64,000 nucleotides of DNA from Symbiodinium kawagutii (Eukaryota > Sar > Dinophyceae > Suessiales > Symbiodiniaceae). Made by a program: the position numbers and the translations under genes. The stretch spans positions 114,093 to 178,092 of the forward strand of contig VSDK01018159.1 in NCBI GenBank assembly GCA_009767595.1, written 5' to 3'. The notes beneath the pieces are model-generated. The model was not told the origin of the DNA. It saw only the letters and a program-made list of their open reading frames with translations, and searched no databases. This document shows positions 53,158 to 62,950 of the stretch, piece by piece; position 1 is the stretch's first letter, and every line of letters begins with the position of its first letter.

Positions 53158-53769
53158 ATGGCACGCTTGGATGATGACGACGTGACACAGTGTGGTTCAG
53201 ACTCGGAGAGGACACAAGACAGCACCAAGACAGATTTGTCATTGGCATTGCGCCTTGAAGCTCACTACCGAAGGACAGGCACAATAGTGTCATCTCCAAC
53301 GAGCCCTGCAGATGAACCTGCAGGTGTGACAGCCAGCAATTCGGAGCCTGCTAGCAGTAGTGCTGGACCTGGACATGGAGCTGCCAATGCTCCACCAGTT
53401 TCTTCAGATGTGGCAGTAACGGAGCCAGGTTGTGGAGATGGACTTGCAGCCGTACCAGCTGGAGGTGTTGAAGGGCCAACTGCAGCCACTGTTGAATGTG
53501 AAGAGCCAGGGCCAACTGCAGCTGCAAGTGTTCAAGGACCTGGAGATGTTGAATCTGCAGGGCCACCTGCAGCCGATGTGCCACTCCCTGCGACATCCTT
53601 TGGACATCGACCAAGTGCTGGAGTTGCGTCTACTGATGCAGAAGCAGATGCTGCGCTTCGAGCAAGGCTTCGAAGAATTAAGCAAGCTAAGAACAAGAGA
53701 GAGAAAAAAAGAAAGAAAAAAAAGATGGAAGAACTGAAACGGAATCAACGAGATTCCGCAAAGAAATGA
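53158..53769 (+). CDS. Ser/Pro/Ala-rich protein with basic tail
   Basis: 203 residues from the ATG at 53158 (MARLDDDDVTQCGSDSE). An acidic start is followed by a low-complexity Ala/Pro/Gly/Ser middle and a C-terminal basic helix (LRARLRRIKQAKNKREKKRK and a further Lys-rich stretch). The basic tail suggests nucleic-acid binding or nuclear localisation. No domain is recognised. It is the last gene of the plus-strand array, about 780 bp before the right terminal repeat. Confidence 0.5.
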   Translation: MARLDDDDVTQCGSDSERTQDSTKTDLSLALRLEAHYRRTGTIVSSPTSPADEPAGVTASNSEPASSSAGPGHGAANAPPVSSDVAVTEPGCGDGLAAVPAGGVEGPTAATVECEEPGPTAAASVQGPGDVESAGPPAADVPLPATSFGHRPSAGVASTDAEADAALRARLRRIKQAKNKREKKRKKKKMEELKRNQRDSAKK

Positions 53770-53774
53770 ATTTC

Positions 53775-54546
53775 AACTGAGCTGGTGGCAGGCCTGCGAG
53801 AAAAAGAAGTTTCACTGTCAGAGTCAGTGCTGCAAACCAACGGTTTGAAACTAGAAGCTGATGAGCTGTTGAATCGTCATGTCATTTTTGACACTTTGCT
53901 CTTTCATTGTCATTGGGCTATCCTTGGTGCAGTCAGTTGATTTGTTCCGCATCCACCCCTACACCTTTTAGAATGCCAAAAGCTAACCAGCAATGTCTGA
54001 GAGTTGCATTGGATGAACTTTGGAATTTCTTAGGGCGCACGAATGGTGATTGCATTGATTGCTTGACATTGGTTTTGGGCTCCGACTGAGCTCTTTGACA
54101 GCAGGGTTGGGGTGGTAACGTCACAACAGGTACCAGACCACAGAGTGTTCAAATCGTCAGATTACATTTTTATTTTCGTTGATACTATTGATTTGTACTT
54201 GTTCTAATTGATTGTTTTCAACTTCTATTTACCATGATTTAAAGCATCAGACATTGAAAGTTATTATTGCTATATTTTTGTAATTCGAGGCCATTATTGT
54301 GAATAAATTTGTGGAGTAGGATTATCATATAATTCAATGTCCCTTATTAAATGACAAGTAAGTAATGGCCCGAGGACTTCAGTTCCAAACTACTATCAGG
54401 ATTAAAATTTCTGGAATCAAATTCCAAGAAAAGATCTCTGCCAAAGAAATGAGGTTCTAAACTTGAGCCAAGTTGTGAATAGGGAATCAATGTGTGAAGT
54501 GAACTTTTGAACAAGTTCTTAAAATTGGTAGAGGAGCCAAGGTGGT
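53775..54546. other. Right sub-terminal spacer of the TIR element
   Basis: AT-rich, no coding signal and no clear repeats. Confidence 0.5.
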
Positions 54547-54598
54547 TTTTGAACATTCAACATAAAAGATTTAACATTGGCTTCTCAAGAAGAATCCA
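54547..54598 (-). repeat. Right terminal inverted repeat (52 bp)
   Basis: Read on the minus strand it starts TGGATTCTTCTTGAGA and follows the left repeat with six mismatches. The target duplication is directly outside it. Confidence 0.9.
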
Positions 54599-54604
54599 TT
54601 CCAA
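54599..54604. repeat. Target site duplication TTCCAA, right
   Basis: Matches 31077-31082. On the coding strand it is TTG GAA (Leu-Glu) in the frame of the OTU-like gene. Confidence 0.85.
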
Positions 54605-55339
54605 AGCCGACAATCCAGCACTGATGCGTTTGCATCGAATACCCGTGTCATCACCTTCTTTGAAACGAATTTGCAACGCAGCACCAATGGACTGCACATC
54701 CACAATCTCGTTCACGTTGTTGCACAAAAATTGTAAAGACGGTTTTTTCAGCAATGTGCGCATGGACCAACCGTCCATCCAGTCTCCAACATTTTCTCGA
54801 ACAACACAACTGAGCGCGAAATCAATGAATTTTTTGCGGTCGAACTGACGCAGATGCCGCCCAACCAACACGCGCAAAGACTTGACAACTTGTCGCCGGT
54901 CAGCAGTCGCCAAGGGCGGAAGTCCATCAATTGAATCCACAATATCAGGGAAAGAACGCCGGGCCAGCATCAAAACCGCAGCAACCGATGAAGAGAAACA
55001 ATCGCCGCCAGCACCTGTCTCTCCAGCAAAAACTCGAAGCTGACAACGTTCCCAGAAGAAGAATTTGGTCGGATCAGCTACTTCGGGCACCTGCTTCGCA
55101 TTAAGCTGCAAGCAAAAATCGGCTCTCAATTCTTTCCATTGAAAAGGTTGAAACTTCCGTTTGACGCCCCGAACTGTAGCGGAACCTGACTTCTCCACAG
55201 CTTGTTCCCAAGCACCAGTGACGTAAACAAATTCTCCAGTCTCCAGCCGTGACTTCGGTCGTGGTAGATGCACAGCTTTTGGAAATCCAGGTAGAAAGCT
55301 TCGAGATGTTTCTATGCTGTCTACAGATGCCGCCGCCAC
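54599..55339 (-). pseudogene. OTU-like domain, N-terminal part, cut by the TIR element
   Basis: About 247 residues up to the insertion point. GAGGDCFSSSV near 55004 matches the Asp-Cys catalytic loop of OTU cysteine proteases (GDCLF type). The following helices (RRQVVKSLRVLVGRHLRQF) fit that fold. The matching His lies in the distal part near 30839, so the insertion separates the two catalytic halves. The reading frame apparent beyond 54599 runs into the terminal repeat and ends soon after. In Helitron variants an OTU domain may sit in or beside the Rep/helicase polyprotein. Its role there is not established. Confidence 0.7.
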
Positions 55340-55399
55340 TTCCTGTCACGATTTTGATCACACAACCGTTTCTGACAAACGAATCACGCTTCAATTGTT

Positions 55400-55873
55400 C
55401 TAGCAGCTACAACACAAAAATTTCATGACAACGTTCCCCGCCTCCAAACGGTCTAAGAATTCCGCCACAAATTGCGGCGGTCCATTCTCGAAAAGGGACC
55501 AATCAATTTCATGATCTTCTCCGCAGGGAAGATTGCGGAGAAGCATGAACTTCATGGTCTGTGAACGGCCCAATATCATGTAGAGATGCTGCAAATAAAC
55601 ATCACGAGTAAAATACGATGGGCAAACGCAATCGATAACATGGCCTTGATTGCGAAATGTCTTTCCTTGGCTATTGTTAAACGTGCCGGCCAACATTGGA
55701 GCGAGAGGAAATTGGATGCGAGTGACATCCAAATGCAGCTCCCCACGTCGGCGAACCGACAATTTGAACGTGTCCTCCGACGGCTCCAGTAAAAACACGC
55801 CAGGTAAACCTTGCCCAGTGTAATCATCTGTTCGGTCCTGGCAAACTTGGTTTATTGCACGAAGGGAGGACAA
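55400..55873 (-). CDS. Pif1-type helicase, C-terminal motifs (Helitron)
   Basis: Exon-sized frame. FPLAPMLAGTFNNSQGKTF is the late helicase motif (cf. PLxLAYAxTINKSQGQT), and LQHLYMILGRSQTMKFMLL is the last motif (LYVALSR type). It follows the helicase block on its right and precedes the OTU part. The frame beyond the first Met shows no splice-resolved start, so exon limits are approximate. Confidence 0.75.
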   Translation of the reverse strand: MSSLRAINQVCQDRTDDYTGQGLPGVFLLEPSEDTFKLSVRRRGELHLDVTRIQFPLAPMLAGTFNNSQGKTFRNQGHVIDCVCPSYFTRDVYLQHLYMILGRSQTMKFMLLRNLPCGEDHEIDWSLFENGPPQFVAEFLDRLEAGNVVMKFLCCSC

Positions 55874-55996
55874 CGTCGTCTATTCATCCATGGTGCAATC
55901 AAACATGTCCAGTCATGCAACAAATTCATCTGAAAGATTTTTGTTTTCGACCATATTTACTTCAAATGTTTTTGAACGTTGATTGCCATTTAAAAA

Positions 55997-56902
55997 TCAA
56001 CGTTCACTGTAGACACAATGCCTCACCTCCAAGCAAACGGCAATTGCAGCCGGCAGATAATCCAAACGAACATGACCAGTCGACCAACAGTCGTGCATCG
56101 CATCAGGCATATCTTGCCCGGCAGCATGGCCCGGCACACCAAAACGCTCGTTTGGATGAAAATGAAAACCGATGACTTCGCCAGGACATTCTTGAACAAC
56201 CTCAGGAGGAAGAAGTTTCTTCGTCACTTTCACCTTCATGCCCACATGCAACGGCAAAAACGATATCAAGTTGCCAGTTTTGCTTGCCATGTTCGTGACT
56301 GCCAAAATTTCTTTGAGGACAGCGCCGTCAAAAGCTAATTCTGGTCGGTGCACTAAATCAACAGCTTGAATGTAAAACAAAAGTTGGCCGGAAGCTTTCG
56401 CAGATTCATAAGCGGTCAAATGTTGCAGCCGCGCAACTTGGTCCCAATTCACAGCACTGAACATTCCACGCGCAAAAAAACCAGTCGCACCAATTTGTTC
56501 ACCAGTGTCATCTCGCATCACATAATCCGACGAAAGCCGTTGGTCACCAGCTAAAGGCCGATACACTTGTGCGCTGATTGCATCCTTCAGACTTTGATCA
56601 AGTGCTGCTCCCCCTACTTGTCTCATCTGTTCAAGAAGTTCGGCCAACGGATCACCGACTTTGAAACGATGCGAACCGCAAAACAAAATAGTCTGCCGAA
56701 GAAAAGCTTTGAAGACACTGTAACCATGACCATCCAATTCCTGCTTTTTATCCCGTTGTGCTTCTTCCATTTTATCATAGACAGGAACTCCTGGAACAGC
56801 TATCCCAAAGGCCTCCATCAAACTGTGATTGCGAACAGGGTTCAACTGTAAAAAATCACCTGCCAAAATCTGACACAGAACATTGCCGAAGACGTTCTCC
56901 AA
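55997..56902 (-). CDS. Pif1-type helicase, middle motifs (Helitron)
   Basis: LCQILAGDFLQLNPV carries the GDFxQLxPV helicase motif near 56850. Further on is LHVGMKVKVTKKLLPPE, like the Pif1 beta region (G-x-x-V-M-L-x-x-N). The exon start lies near 56890. It should join the Walker A exon at 57.0-57.3 kb through an intron of about 150 bp. Confidence 0.75.
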   Translation of the reverse strand: MENVFGNVLCQILAGDFLQLNPVRNHSLMEAFGIAVPGVPVYDKMEEAQRDKKQELDGHGYSVFKAFLRQTILFCGSHRFKVGDPLAELLEQMRQVGGAALDQSLKDAISAQVYRPLAGDQRLSSDYVMRDDTGEQIGATGFFARGMFSAVNWDQVARLQHLTAYESAKASGQLLFYIQAVDLVHRPELAFDGAVLKEILAVTNMASKTGNLISFLPLHVGMKVKVTKKLLPPEVVQECPGEVIGFHFHPNERFGVPGHAAGQDMPDAMHDCWSTGHVRLDYLPAAIAVCLEVRHCVYSER

Positions 56903-57044
56903 AAATTATCCAGGATGAATATCAAACCTGCCCCAGCAAGCGGAAGCGTGAAGCACTGCAAGTAAATTTGGAGATGCAAGAGAAATTTCATCAATAAACA
57001 AAAGTGCCACACTACGCCATTTACGACGAAGAGCATCTCTGCGA

Positions 57045-57272
57045 TCATGCGTCGGCTTCTTCAGCAGCAAGTCCTGCTTCCGTCACAAAACCAGCCATGT
57101 GGTGAAAAGTCGATCCACCAATGAGACGCGCAGCTGAATTTTGAGCAGCCACGCCTTTCGCGCTCTGAGGCAAATACTCTTCATACACTGGTAAAATGAC
57201 TTCGTTCAACATGAAAGTTTTGCCACTGCCACCAGGACCATGCACGAAGATTCTGCTCACCATATCCTGCAC
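57045..57272 (-). CDS. Pif1-type helicase, Walker A exon (Helitron)
   Basis: IFVHGPGGSGKTFMLNEVI is a standard Walker A (GPGGSGKT). GVAAQNSAARLIGGSTFHHMAG corresponds to motif Ia and the following helix of Pif1/Helitron helicases. Confidence 0.85.
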   Translation of the reverse strand: MQDMVSRIFVHGPGGSGKTFMLNEVILPVYEEYLPQSAKGVAAQNSAARLIGGSTFHHMAGFVTEAGLAAEEADA

Positions 57273-57306
57273 AAATAGTTTGCAAGCAACAAATCGTTTC
57301 GAATGA

Positions 57307-58596
57307 TTACCATAGTTGCAACACTACACCAATAAATCCATTCAATTTATCAAAATGCAATATAAAAACCACTCGATTCAAACAAGGCACAGGAGTCACC
57401 AGATCCAAAAGCTTCTCAACTTGTAGAGGATCGCCAAAATAATGCAGCATCTGTCTTTCTTTGGCCTTCTCCCACAAACGCTGTAAAGGCGCTATAGCCA
57501 GAATCACTACATTGTATTGATCTTCAGAAATGGCAAACTGCGTTTGCGCGTTTTTATCATGACTGCGTGCGCTCACTGGCAGTTTCTGTTGTAACAATTG
57601 CATGGTCTTCTCCGCAGGTGATAAAACTAAAGCGCGAAGAAACGGCGCCAAGCCAGCTTCAACTTCCCGTTGAGCCAGAGAACCAACAAACTCTTCATCA
57701 CTGTCCCCGCCCGCTTGTGCGTCTTTCTCCTTCCGCATTTCAAACATATCTTTTTGATGCTTCAACCCTTGATGGATCTCACCTTGTCCAAAAGGCATGG
57801 TGATTGAAGTACCATGTTTACAAGCTCGAGGACGCTGAAGTTCGTCATACTTCTCTTTGTATTGCTTCACAAACTCAACTGCTCGCTTCCTGCTCGCACC
57901 TACTTTGCCTGGTCCACCACTCTGCACATCCAAACGATGAGCTAAAGTCAACACATGGTTCTGGTCAACATGCAAACGAGGCTGATATTGCAATTCAGGC
58001 TTCACAAGGGGAACAGTATCTAAATCATCCGTATGTGCATCGGACTCATCCCCGTCCACTTCCACATACTCTGCACGAAGTCCCAAGTCTGTCTCTTCTT
58101 CTTCCGCCGTGGCATGCTTTTGCGAAGGACGAGGACGTCTTCTAGCTTCAGACATGAGATCTAGATTGGCACTGACTTCTCTGCTGACAACCGCAACATA
58201 TTCAGCAGACGACAATTGTTCACGATGCCATCCATAAGATGATCTTCGACTGGAGCCACCCAAAGCGAGAACAGATTGTATTTGATTGAAATGGTCCATC
58301 GAATTGCCAATCAGTGTAGCCATGCCATCCTCATCAACTAGCGTCCCGATGTAATCGAGGAGCACGTTCATGACACGAGCACTGAATGCAGGAAAAACAT
58401 AAAGTCGAGTTTTGTATAGTTGTTTGCGAAGCACTCGCTGCTTGGGATATCTTTCGCGGGCCAAAGGTCGTTTTCCATGCGAAAAACATTGCAACAGAAA
58501 GAGCAACGCATCACTCTTGTGTTTGGCCCCAGCAAGTTCAAACTCCCTCACCGCAATCGTGTCAACCACCTGCCCAACATTGTTCGTGTCACACAA
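57307..58596 (-). CDS. Helitron Rep-helicase linker region
   Basis: 429-residue frame without a named domain. It contains charged linkers (EEEETDLGLRAEYVEVDGDESD) and ends FAISEDQYNVVILAIAPLQRLWEKAKERQM, the position where Helitron helicases begin (L-N-x-x-Q-x-x-a/V). The context between Rep and helicase supports it being one polyprotein. Confidence 0.6.
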   Translation of the reverse strand: MCDTNNVGQVVDTIAVREFELAGAKHKSDALLFLLQCFSHGKRPLARERYPKQRVLRKQLYKTRLYVFPAFSARVMNVLLDYIGTLVDEDGMATLIGNSMDHFNQIQSVLALGGSSRRSSYGWHREQLSSAEYVAVVSREVSANLDLMSEARRRPRPSQKHATAEEEETDLGLRAEYVEVDGDESDAHTDDLDTVPLVKPELQYQPRLHVDQNHVLTLAHRLDVQSGGPGKVGASRKRAVEFVKQYKEKYDELQRPRACKHGTSITMPFGQGEIHQGLKHQKDMFEMRKEKDAQAGGDSDEEFVGSLAQREVEAGLAPFLRALVLSPAEKTMQLLQQKLPVSARSHDKNAQTQFAISEDQYNVVILAIAPLQRLWEKAKERQMLHYFGDPLQVEKLLDLVTPVPCLNRVVFILHFDKLNGFIGVVLQLW

Positions 58597-58678
58597 ACTT
58601 CAATGCGCCTATTCGTTGAACACAAAACTTGAAAGAAGTCATGTCTTAAGTAAGGAAAAGGCAAAGAAAGGAAATGCT

Positions 58679-58807
58679 CCACATGCTCATGTTCAGAAAA
58701 GAGAAGAATAGAAAATTCCAAGTGTCAAAATTTCTCAATAATGAAACAATTCATCAAAAAACCTTCTTCCAAAAGTTCCACATGCTCATGTTGAGAAAAG
58801 AGAAGAA
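58679..58807. repeat. Spaced direct repeat, 30 bp, in a Helitron intron or spacer
   Basis: CCACATGCTCATGTTSAGAA followed by AAGAGAAGAA occurs at about 58679 and 58777. The rest of 58620-59320 holds nothing I recognise. Confidence 0.75.
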
Positions 58808-59323
58808 CAACTACTTCAACAACGCCATGGACATGTCGATGACAATGCCGCCAGACTGCGCTGACTCCACTTGATGTTTCTTTGCAGACTCATTCGTTTG
58901 CTTTCACTGTCCACATGTCAAGAAATATCAAAGCAAAGGAAATGAAAGGTGTCGAGGATTCCACGTGTCTGATGTCGTGCCTCAAATGAAGAAAGACGCA
59001 AACAAACAAAAAGCTCCACATGCTACGAAACAAACTCCACCCTGCCACACAAATCCATTAAAACTTTCAGCCAACAACACTGAAACGAAATGCTATATTA
59101 AGACGAAGTAACAGTGTGGCATCGCTTCGCCAGCAATAATTTCGCCTGTTAGCGCATCGCATTCACCGAGTTCATCAAAAGACAAACCCAAGAAAAGCAA
59201 TCAACCAAAAAACAAAATCAAAAATCATACATAAAATGCAGCCCAGTCGCATCTGCTGGTTGGGCAAGCGTCTGCATTTCCGCTTCAGTAGCCTTCCACT
59301 CAGTCAAAATCCCCGTCTTGTCC

Positions 59324-60898
59324 TCAACAAGCCACCCGATGTCTCATCTTCGACGGTATCTTGCGAATGTGTTGCACACCAGATGACTGTCCACAACACT
59401 TCGGTCCCAAACAATGATGCTTGCGCAATAACGCCACATGCACAGCTGACCACATTTCAGGATCTTTGTCTTTCGTCGGCATCGTCAAGCCATGCAAATA
59501 AGGCACACGAGGAGCAGGATGTAAGATCTGCACATATGATTTGGCTTTGCTATAATGCGGTGTGAAATCATATTCAGCCACATGTGACGATCTACCACCC
59601 AGTTGCTGCACATGCACACAGCTCACATGCATACCATACACATAAAAGTTCATGGATGCCAACGGTTCCACATCACCACGGTGTAGATAATCTTCATAGA
59701 AAGAAGTGGTGCGCAGCTCCACCTTCTCGACAGCAGTGAGCAGGCCTCGCGCAGGGCGATCTCCGTCCAAATCAACATCATCTTGCTCCGGTAAAGCATT
59801 CGACAAACCAATGTCACTTAATGCAAATTGTTTTTCTTCTTGTATGGTATCACGAACTTGCGCGCTGAAACGTCTCATCTCTTCAAAAACACCCCACAAG
59901 ACATGCTTCATCATCAAGCGCCAGAAAACATGTGTCCGAATAACTTCACGACCAGTCAAGATGTGAATGGCCATCAAGCAATGTCCATGCATCACAGCAT
60001 GATTGGCAGAAGTCCACAAACGGCACAACCTCTTGCGCGCTTCTTGTTGTTCTGGGGACATGTCACTTAATGCAAATTGCTGTTCTTCTTGTATGGCATC
60101 ACGAACTTGCGCGCTGAAACGTCTCATCTCTTCAAAAACACCCCACAAGACATGCTTCATCATCAAGCGCCAGAAAACATGTGTCCGAATAACTTCACGA
60201 CCAGTCAAGATGTGAATGGCCATCAAGCAATGTCCATGCATCACAGCATGATTTGCAGAAGTCCACAAACGGCACAACCTCTTGCGCGCTTCTTATTGTT
60301 CTGGGGACACCGCCGCCGAAAACTTAGACGCAGCACTGGGTTTCTCAGCAGCAGCTTCCACTTTCAACAAACGCTGAGCTTCCATGGTTTCTGCTTCCAT
60401 TTGCATGCTTTCTTCAAGTTTTTGCATGCCATTGGTCAAATGTTTCAAGACCGGCCCACAAGTCAAAGCTGGTTTGGTTGTATAATCGCAGGTATAGAAA
60501 GACGTCTGAAATCCTGATCGCAATCCTTCAATCAAATTTTCCTGTAGCCATCCACGCAAGCAACGTTGTGTGGCAGTCAAAAACCGATCACCCACGCGTC
60601 TGCAGTCACCAGCCCCACGGCATTCCAATTCGACATAGTTGAACACTTTGCAAGCGTAGGACAAAGCACGGCAACTGCGCGCGCACAGAAATATTGACAT
60701 GGTCTCACCAGCACGTTGCGACGCCCTCCTCTGAAATGGTCGGCATTGAATATGCCAAGGAGCAACATCAACATCCGCATCAGCATTTTTGAACAGTGGT
60801 TGAGATTTGAAAAACGTCTCCGCCAACAACTTTTTCGTGTTCACGGTCACTTTCAGCTTAGCAATTTTCATCTTGCCCTTGATCACTTCATCGGTCAC
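59324..60898 (-). pseudogene. Helitron Rep, paired-tyrosine region, with nonsense codon and tandem duplication
   Basis: One reading frame runs from 60898 to 59324 but is stopped by TAA at 60295-60293. The sister copy of the same segment has CAA (PEQQEARKRL), so one C-to-T change explains it. GFQTSFYTCDYTTKP near 60490 matches the Helitron YxxKYxxKP catalytic tyrosines, with Tyr-x3-Tyr spacing and Asp in place of Lys. The following Leu-rich helix fits as well. An 83-residue segment (CRLWTSANHAVMHGHCLMAI and on) is present twice in tandem. Downstream, TTSFYEDYLHRGDVEPLASMNF resembles the conserved S-x-x-E/D-Y region of Helitron Rep-helicase linkers. Confidence 0.75.
59811..60308. repeat. 249-bp in-frame tandem duplication
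   Basis: ATGTCACTTAATGC starts at 59811 and 60060, period 249 bp (83 codons). The copies differ at only a few positions, one of which creates the stop codon. The right copy ends against GGGGACACCGCCGCC. Confidence 0.95.
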
Positions 60899-61218
60899 TT
60901 CAACCTGACATGTTCAACAAAAGTTTTCAAATCACCCTAAACAGATTTCAAACACCTAACAAACTTTGCTTTTTCAAGTCTACAGTTTTGACACCGCCCA
61001 ACCTTGTCATCCAAGAAATTCGGTCCATCTTCCACATAGCCATCAATCAAAACCCGACGACAATCTTGGTAGTTCAAATTGCCACGGTGTGTGACCATAC
61101 CAGCCTCGAAGATTGCAGACAATAAAGCAATCACGGCTTGTTGCAAAAACAACAAAAAAAACAATCAGCTCGCTGGAAGCTAAACTCAAAAACAAAATTC
61201 ACATCAACACTAATAACA

Positions 61219-62567
61219 TTAAACAAAATGCAATCCAGGCACCGGAAAGCATTGTCCCTCACGCGGATTGAACTGCACAGTTCGAATGCGCCCACGTTCT
61301 GTTGGAGTTGATGCATCCACCGTACTTCCAAAATCATCTCTTCCAACAAAGATCTCACCACTCAAGCGAAGTTCCGAAATTTCCTTCATCCATCGCGGCA
61401 ACAATACAGGTTTCCCAGTTCGAGCCACCACCACTTCCACCAGTTTGTCATAGGAAGCGTTCTCCAGCTGAATCTTTTTCTCCCGAAACAATTTAACAAA
61501 GTGAACAAAATTGAAGCGGCAATGTTGCGGCTTGCGACGGCTGCCTTCAGGAGCATATTTATCATATTTGAAGCATGTAGCTTGGTGTTCGTGCAGGTGA
61601 CCACTCAAAGCACAGACGCCCAAGAAATCCTGACAGAAAGCATCTATGTAATCATCAACCGAAAGATTTTGTGCGGGGACACCGCCGCCAGCACACAGCT
61701 TGCAGTCGCAACCAAGAAATGCACCTGGTAAGAGACGATAATGAGGCAGCCGCGACATGACAGAACCAGTCAAGGGAAGTTTGTTGACAGAAACACTCTG
61801 GGCATCTTCACCAGCAGCCTCCGCCTCCTCTTTGCGCTTCCTGACATGCAAATCAATGAACGCATCGACAACTGGCACCAGGTCACGACGCTTCTCAACG
61901 TCCTTCTTGCAATCTTCCAACTCCCCATCAAATTTGTCCTCCTCCTGCCATTTTTTCAAGTACGGCACAGACTGCAAGTCGACTTTGGGAAACGGAGCTT
62001 CTCGAAAATGCAATGGCAACAACCCCGCACAAGAACTCATCAACGACTCCACCGCCAATATGGTTTGCTGCTGCCAAGTTCGAAGCAATGACTTTGCCTC
62101 TGCGGTATCAGCACGCAAAATCTTCCGCAGCCAGGCTTGGGACGCCCGATTCACAAAATGCAGAACGATATGCGGATGACAAGACAAGCGTGCCTGCTCC
62201 TCGATCGGACCGTGCAGGTGCGCAATCGCGCCAAATGAACCCCCAGCAAATGACGCAATGCAACCATCCGGAAACTCCACGCCATTCTTTGTGCCATTTG
62301 CACGAAGTTGAGAATCGAATGGCGCAAGCCGGAGCACGTGTTGTAGGAAGAGTCGCATGGATAAAATAAAAAACCTGGCCTGCGCCACAGGATGCTCGGC
62401 CAACATTTCAAGCATGCGAGAAGCTGTCGGCATCTGTGGGTTTTCATCAAGCAACGAAAGAGTGAATTTTTCTGACTCACCTTCTTTGCTGATGCCGCCC
62501 AGTGGATTCTCAACGCAGTCCCCATGCAAGACAACAACCAACGGATTTCGAGTGTCCGCGACATTTC
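61219..62567 (-). CDS. Helitron Rep domain (HUH-type endonuclease)
   Basis: About 440 residues. GAIAHLHGPIEEQARLSCHPHIVLHF (near 62160-62240) carries HPH, matching the HUH metal-binding site of Helitron Rep. DENPQMPTASRMLEMLAEHPVAQARFF before it matches the N-x-P-x-x-x-A-x-x-F region. After it, LLPGAFLGCDCKLC and ALSGHLHEHQATCFKY (H-x-H-x-x-T-C) give the usual Cys/His cluster. The first codon often taken as start (62541) is TTG. The frame is open only to a TGA near 62568, so this is an internal exon joined upstream by splicing or frameshift. Near 62600 the other frame (LPCMTVSGLVALVDF) also looks coding. Confidence 0.8.
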
Positions 62568-62579
62568 AAGTGAGAAATC

Positions 62580-62950
62580 CACCAATGCCACCAAACCTGA
62601 CACCGTCATGCAAGGCAACCCCTCACGTTTCAGAAAATACATCCATGGACATCAGATTCCATACGTATTCATTGCAAACAAAAATATTGCCTTCACCCAT
62701 ATCACCAGAACCAATTCAGATTGATAACTGGAACATCATGCAAAACTATTCCATCCAACAACCATACCAAAATCGGCATATAAATACACCACAACATCAA
62801 ACTAACTCACTGCAAATTGATAACTGGAACATTAAGCAACACCACAAAATCCAACAACAGAACCAAAACAAAAATGTACAACGCAACATAAAACAAAACC
62901 AAGGCAAATTAAAAATCCATTGATTTTCAAAACTGGGACAGTAAGCAAAA
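62580..62950. other. Probable Helitron intron, A-rich
   Basis: AC/A-rich on the plus strand with repeated ATTGATAACTGGAACAT at about 62720 and 62818. No coding similarity apart from the exon edge near 62600-62640. Confidence 0.5.

Larger units (their letters stand above)
31083..54598 (+). mobile_element. 23.5-kb TIR transposon with methyltransferase-like cargo
   Basis: Bounded by 52-bp terminal inverted repeats (31083-31134 and 54547-54598, 46 of 52 identical, starting TGGATYCTTCTTGAGA) and a 6-bp target duplication TTCCAA. The host OTU frame is continuous once it is removed. It carries plus-strand genes at 31.6/42.5, 43.9-46.5, 46.9-47.8, 48.4-52.4 and 53.2-53.8 kb, and a nested LINE at 31874-42369. 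Without the LINE it is about 13 kb. Six-base duplications are unusual for TIR elements (Mavericks and Dada are known cases), but none of the Maverick hallmark genes is visible. Superfamily unassigned. Confidence 0.85.

Noticed and set aside
31083-54598. A 23.5-kb intron or introner in the OTU gene
   Set aside because: Boundaries are TGG...CCA with a 6-bp duplication, not GT/GC/GA...AG, and the content is a mobile element with its own genes. An intron origin is not excluded for small introns nearby.
31083-54598. Maverick/Polinton
   Set aside because: A 6-bp duplication fits, but terminal repeats are short and no protein-primed DNA polymerase, retroviral-type integrase, capsid or packaging ATPase is visible.
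58674-58874. Met/Lys-rich small frame
   Set aside because: Generated by the 30-bp direct repeat in a Helitron spacer.
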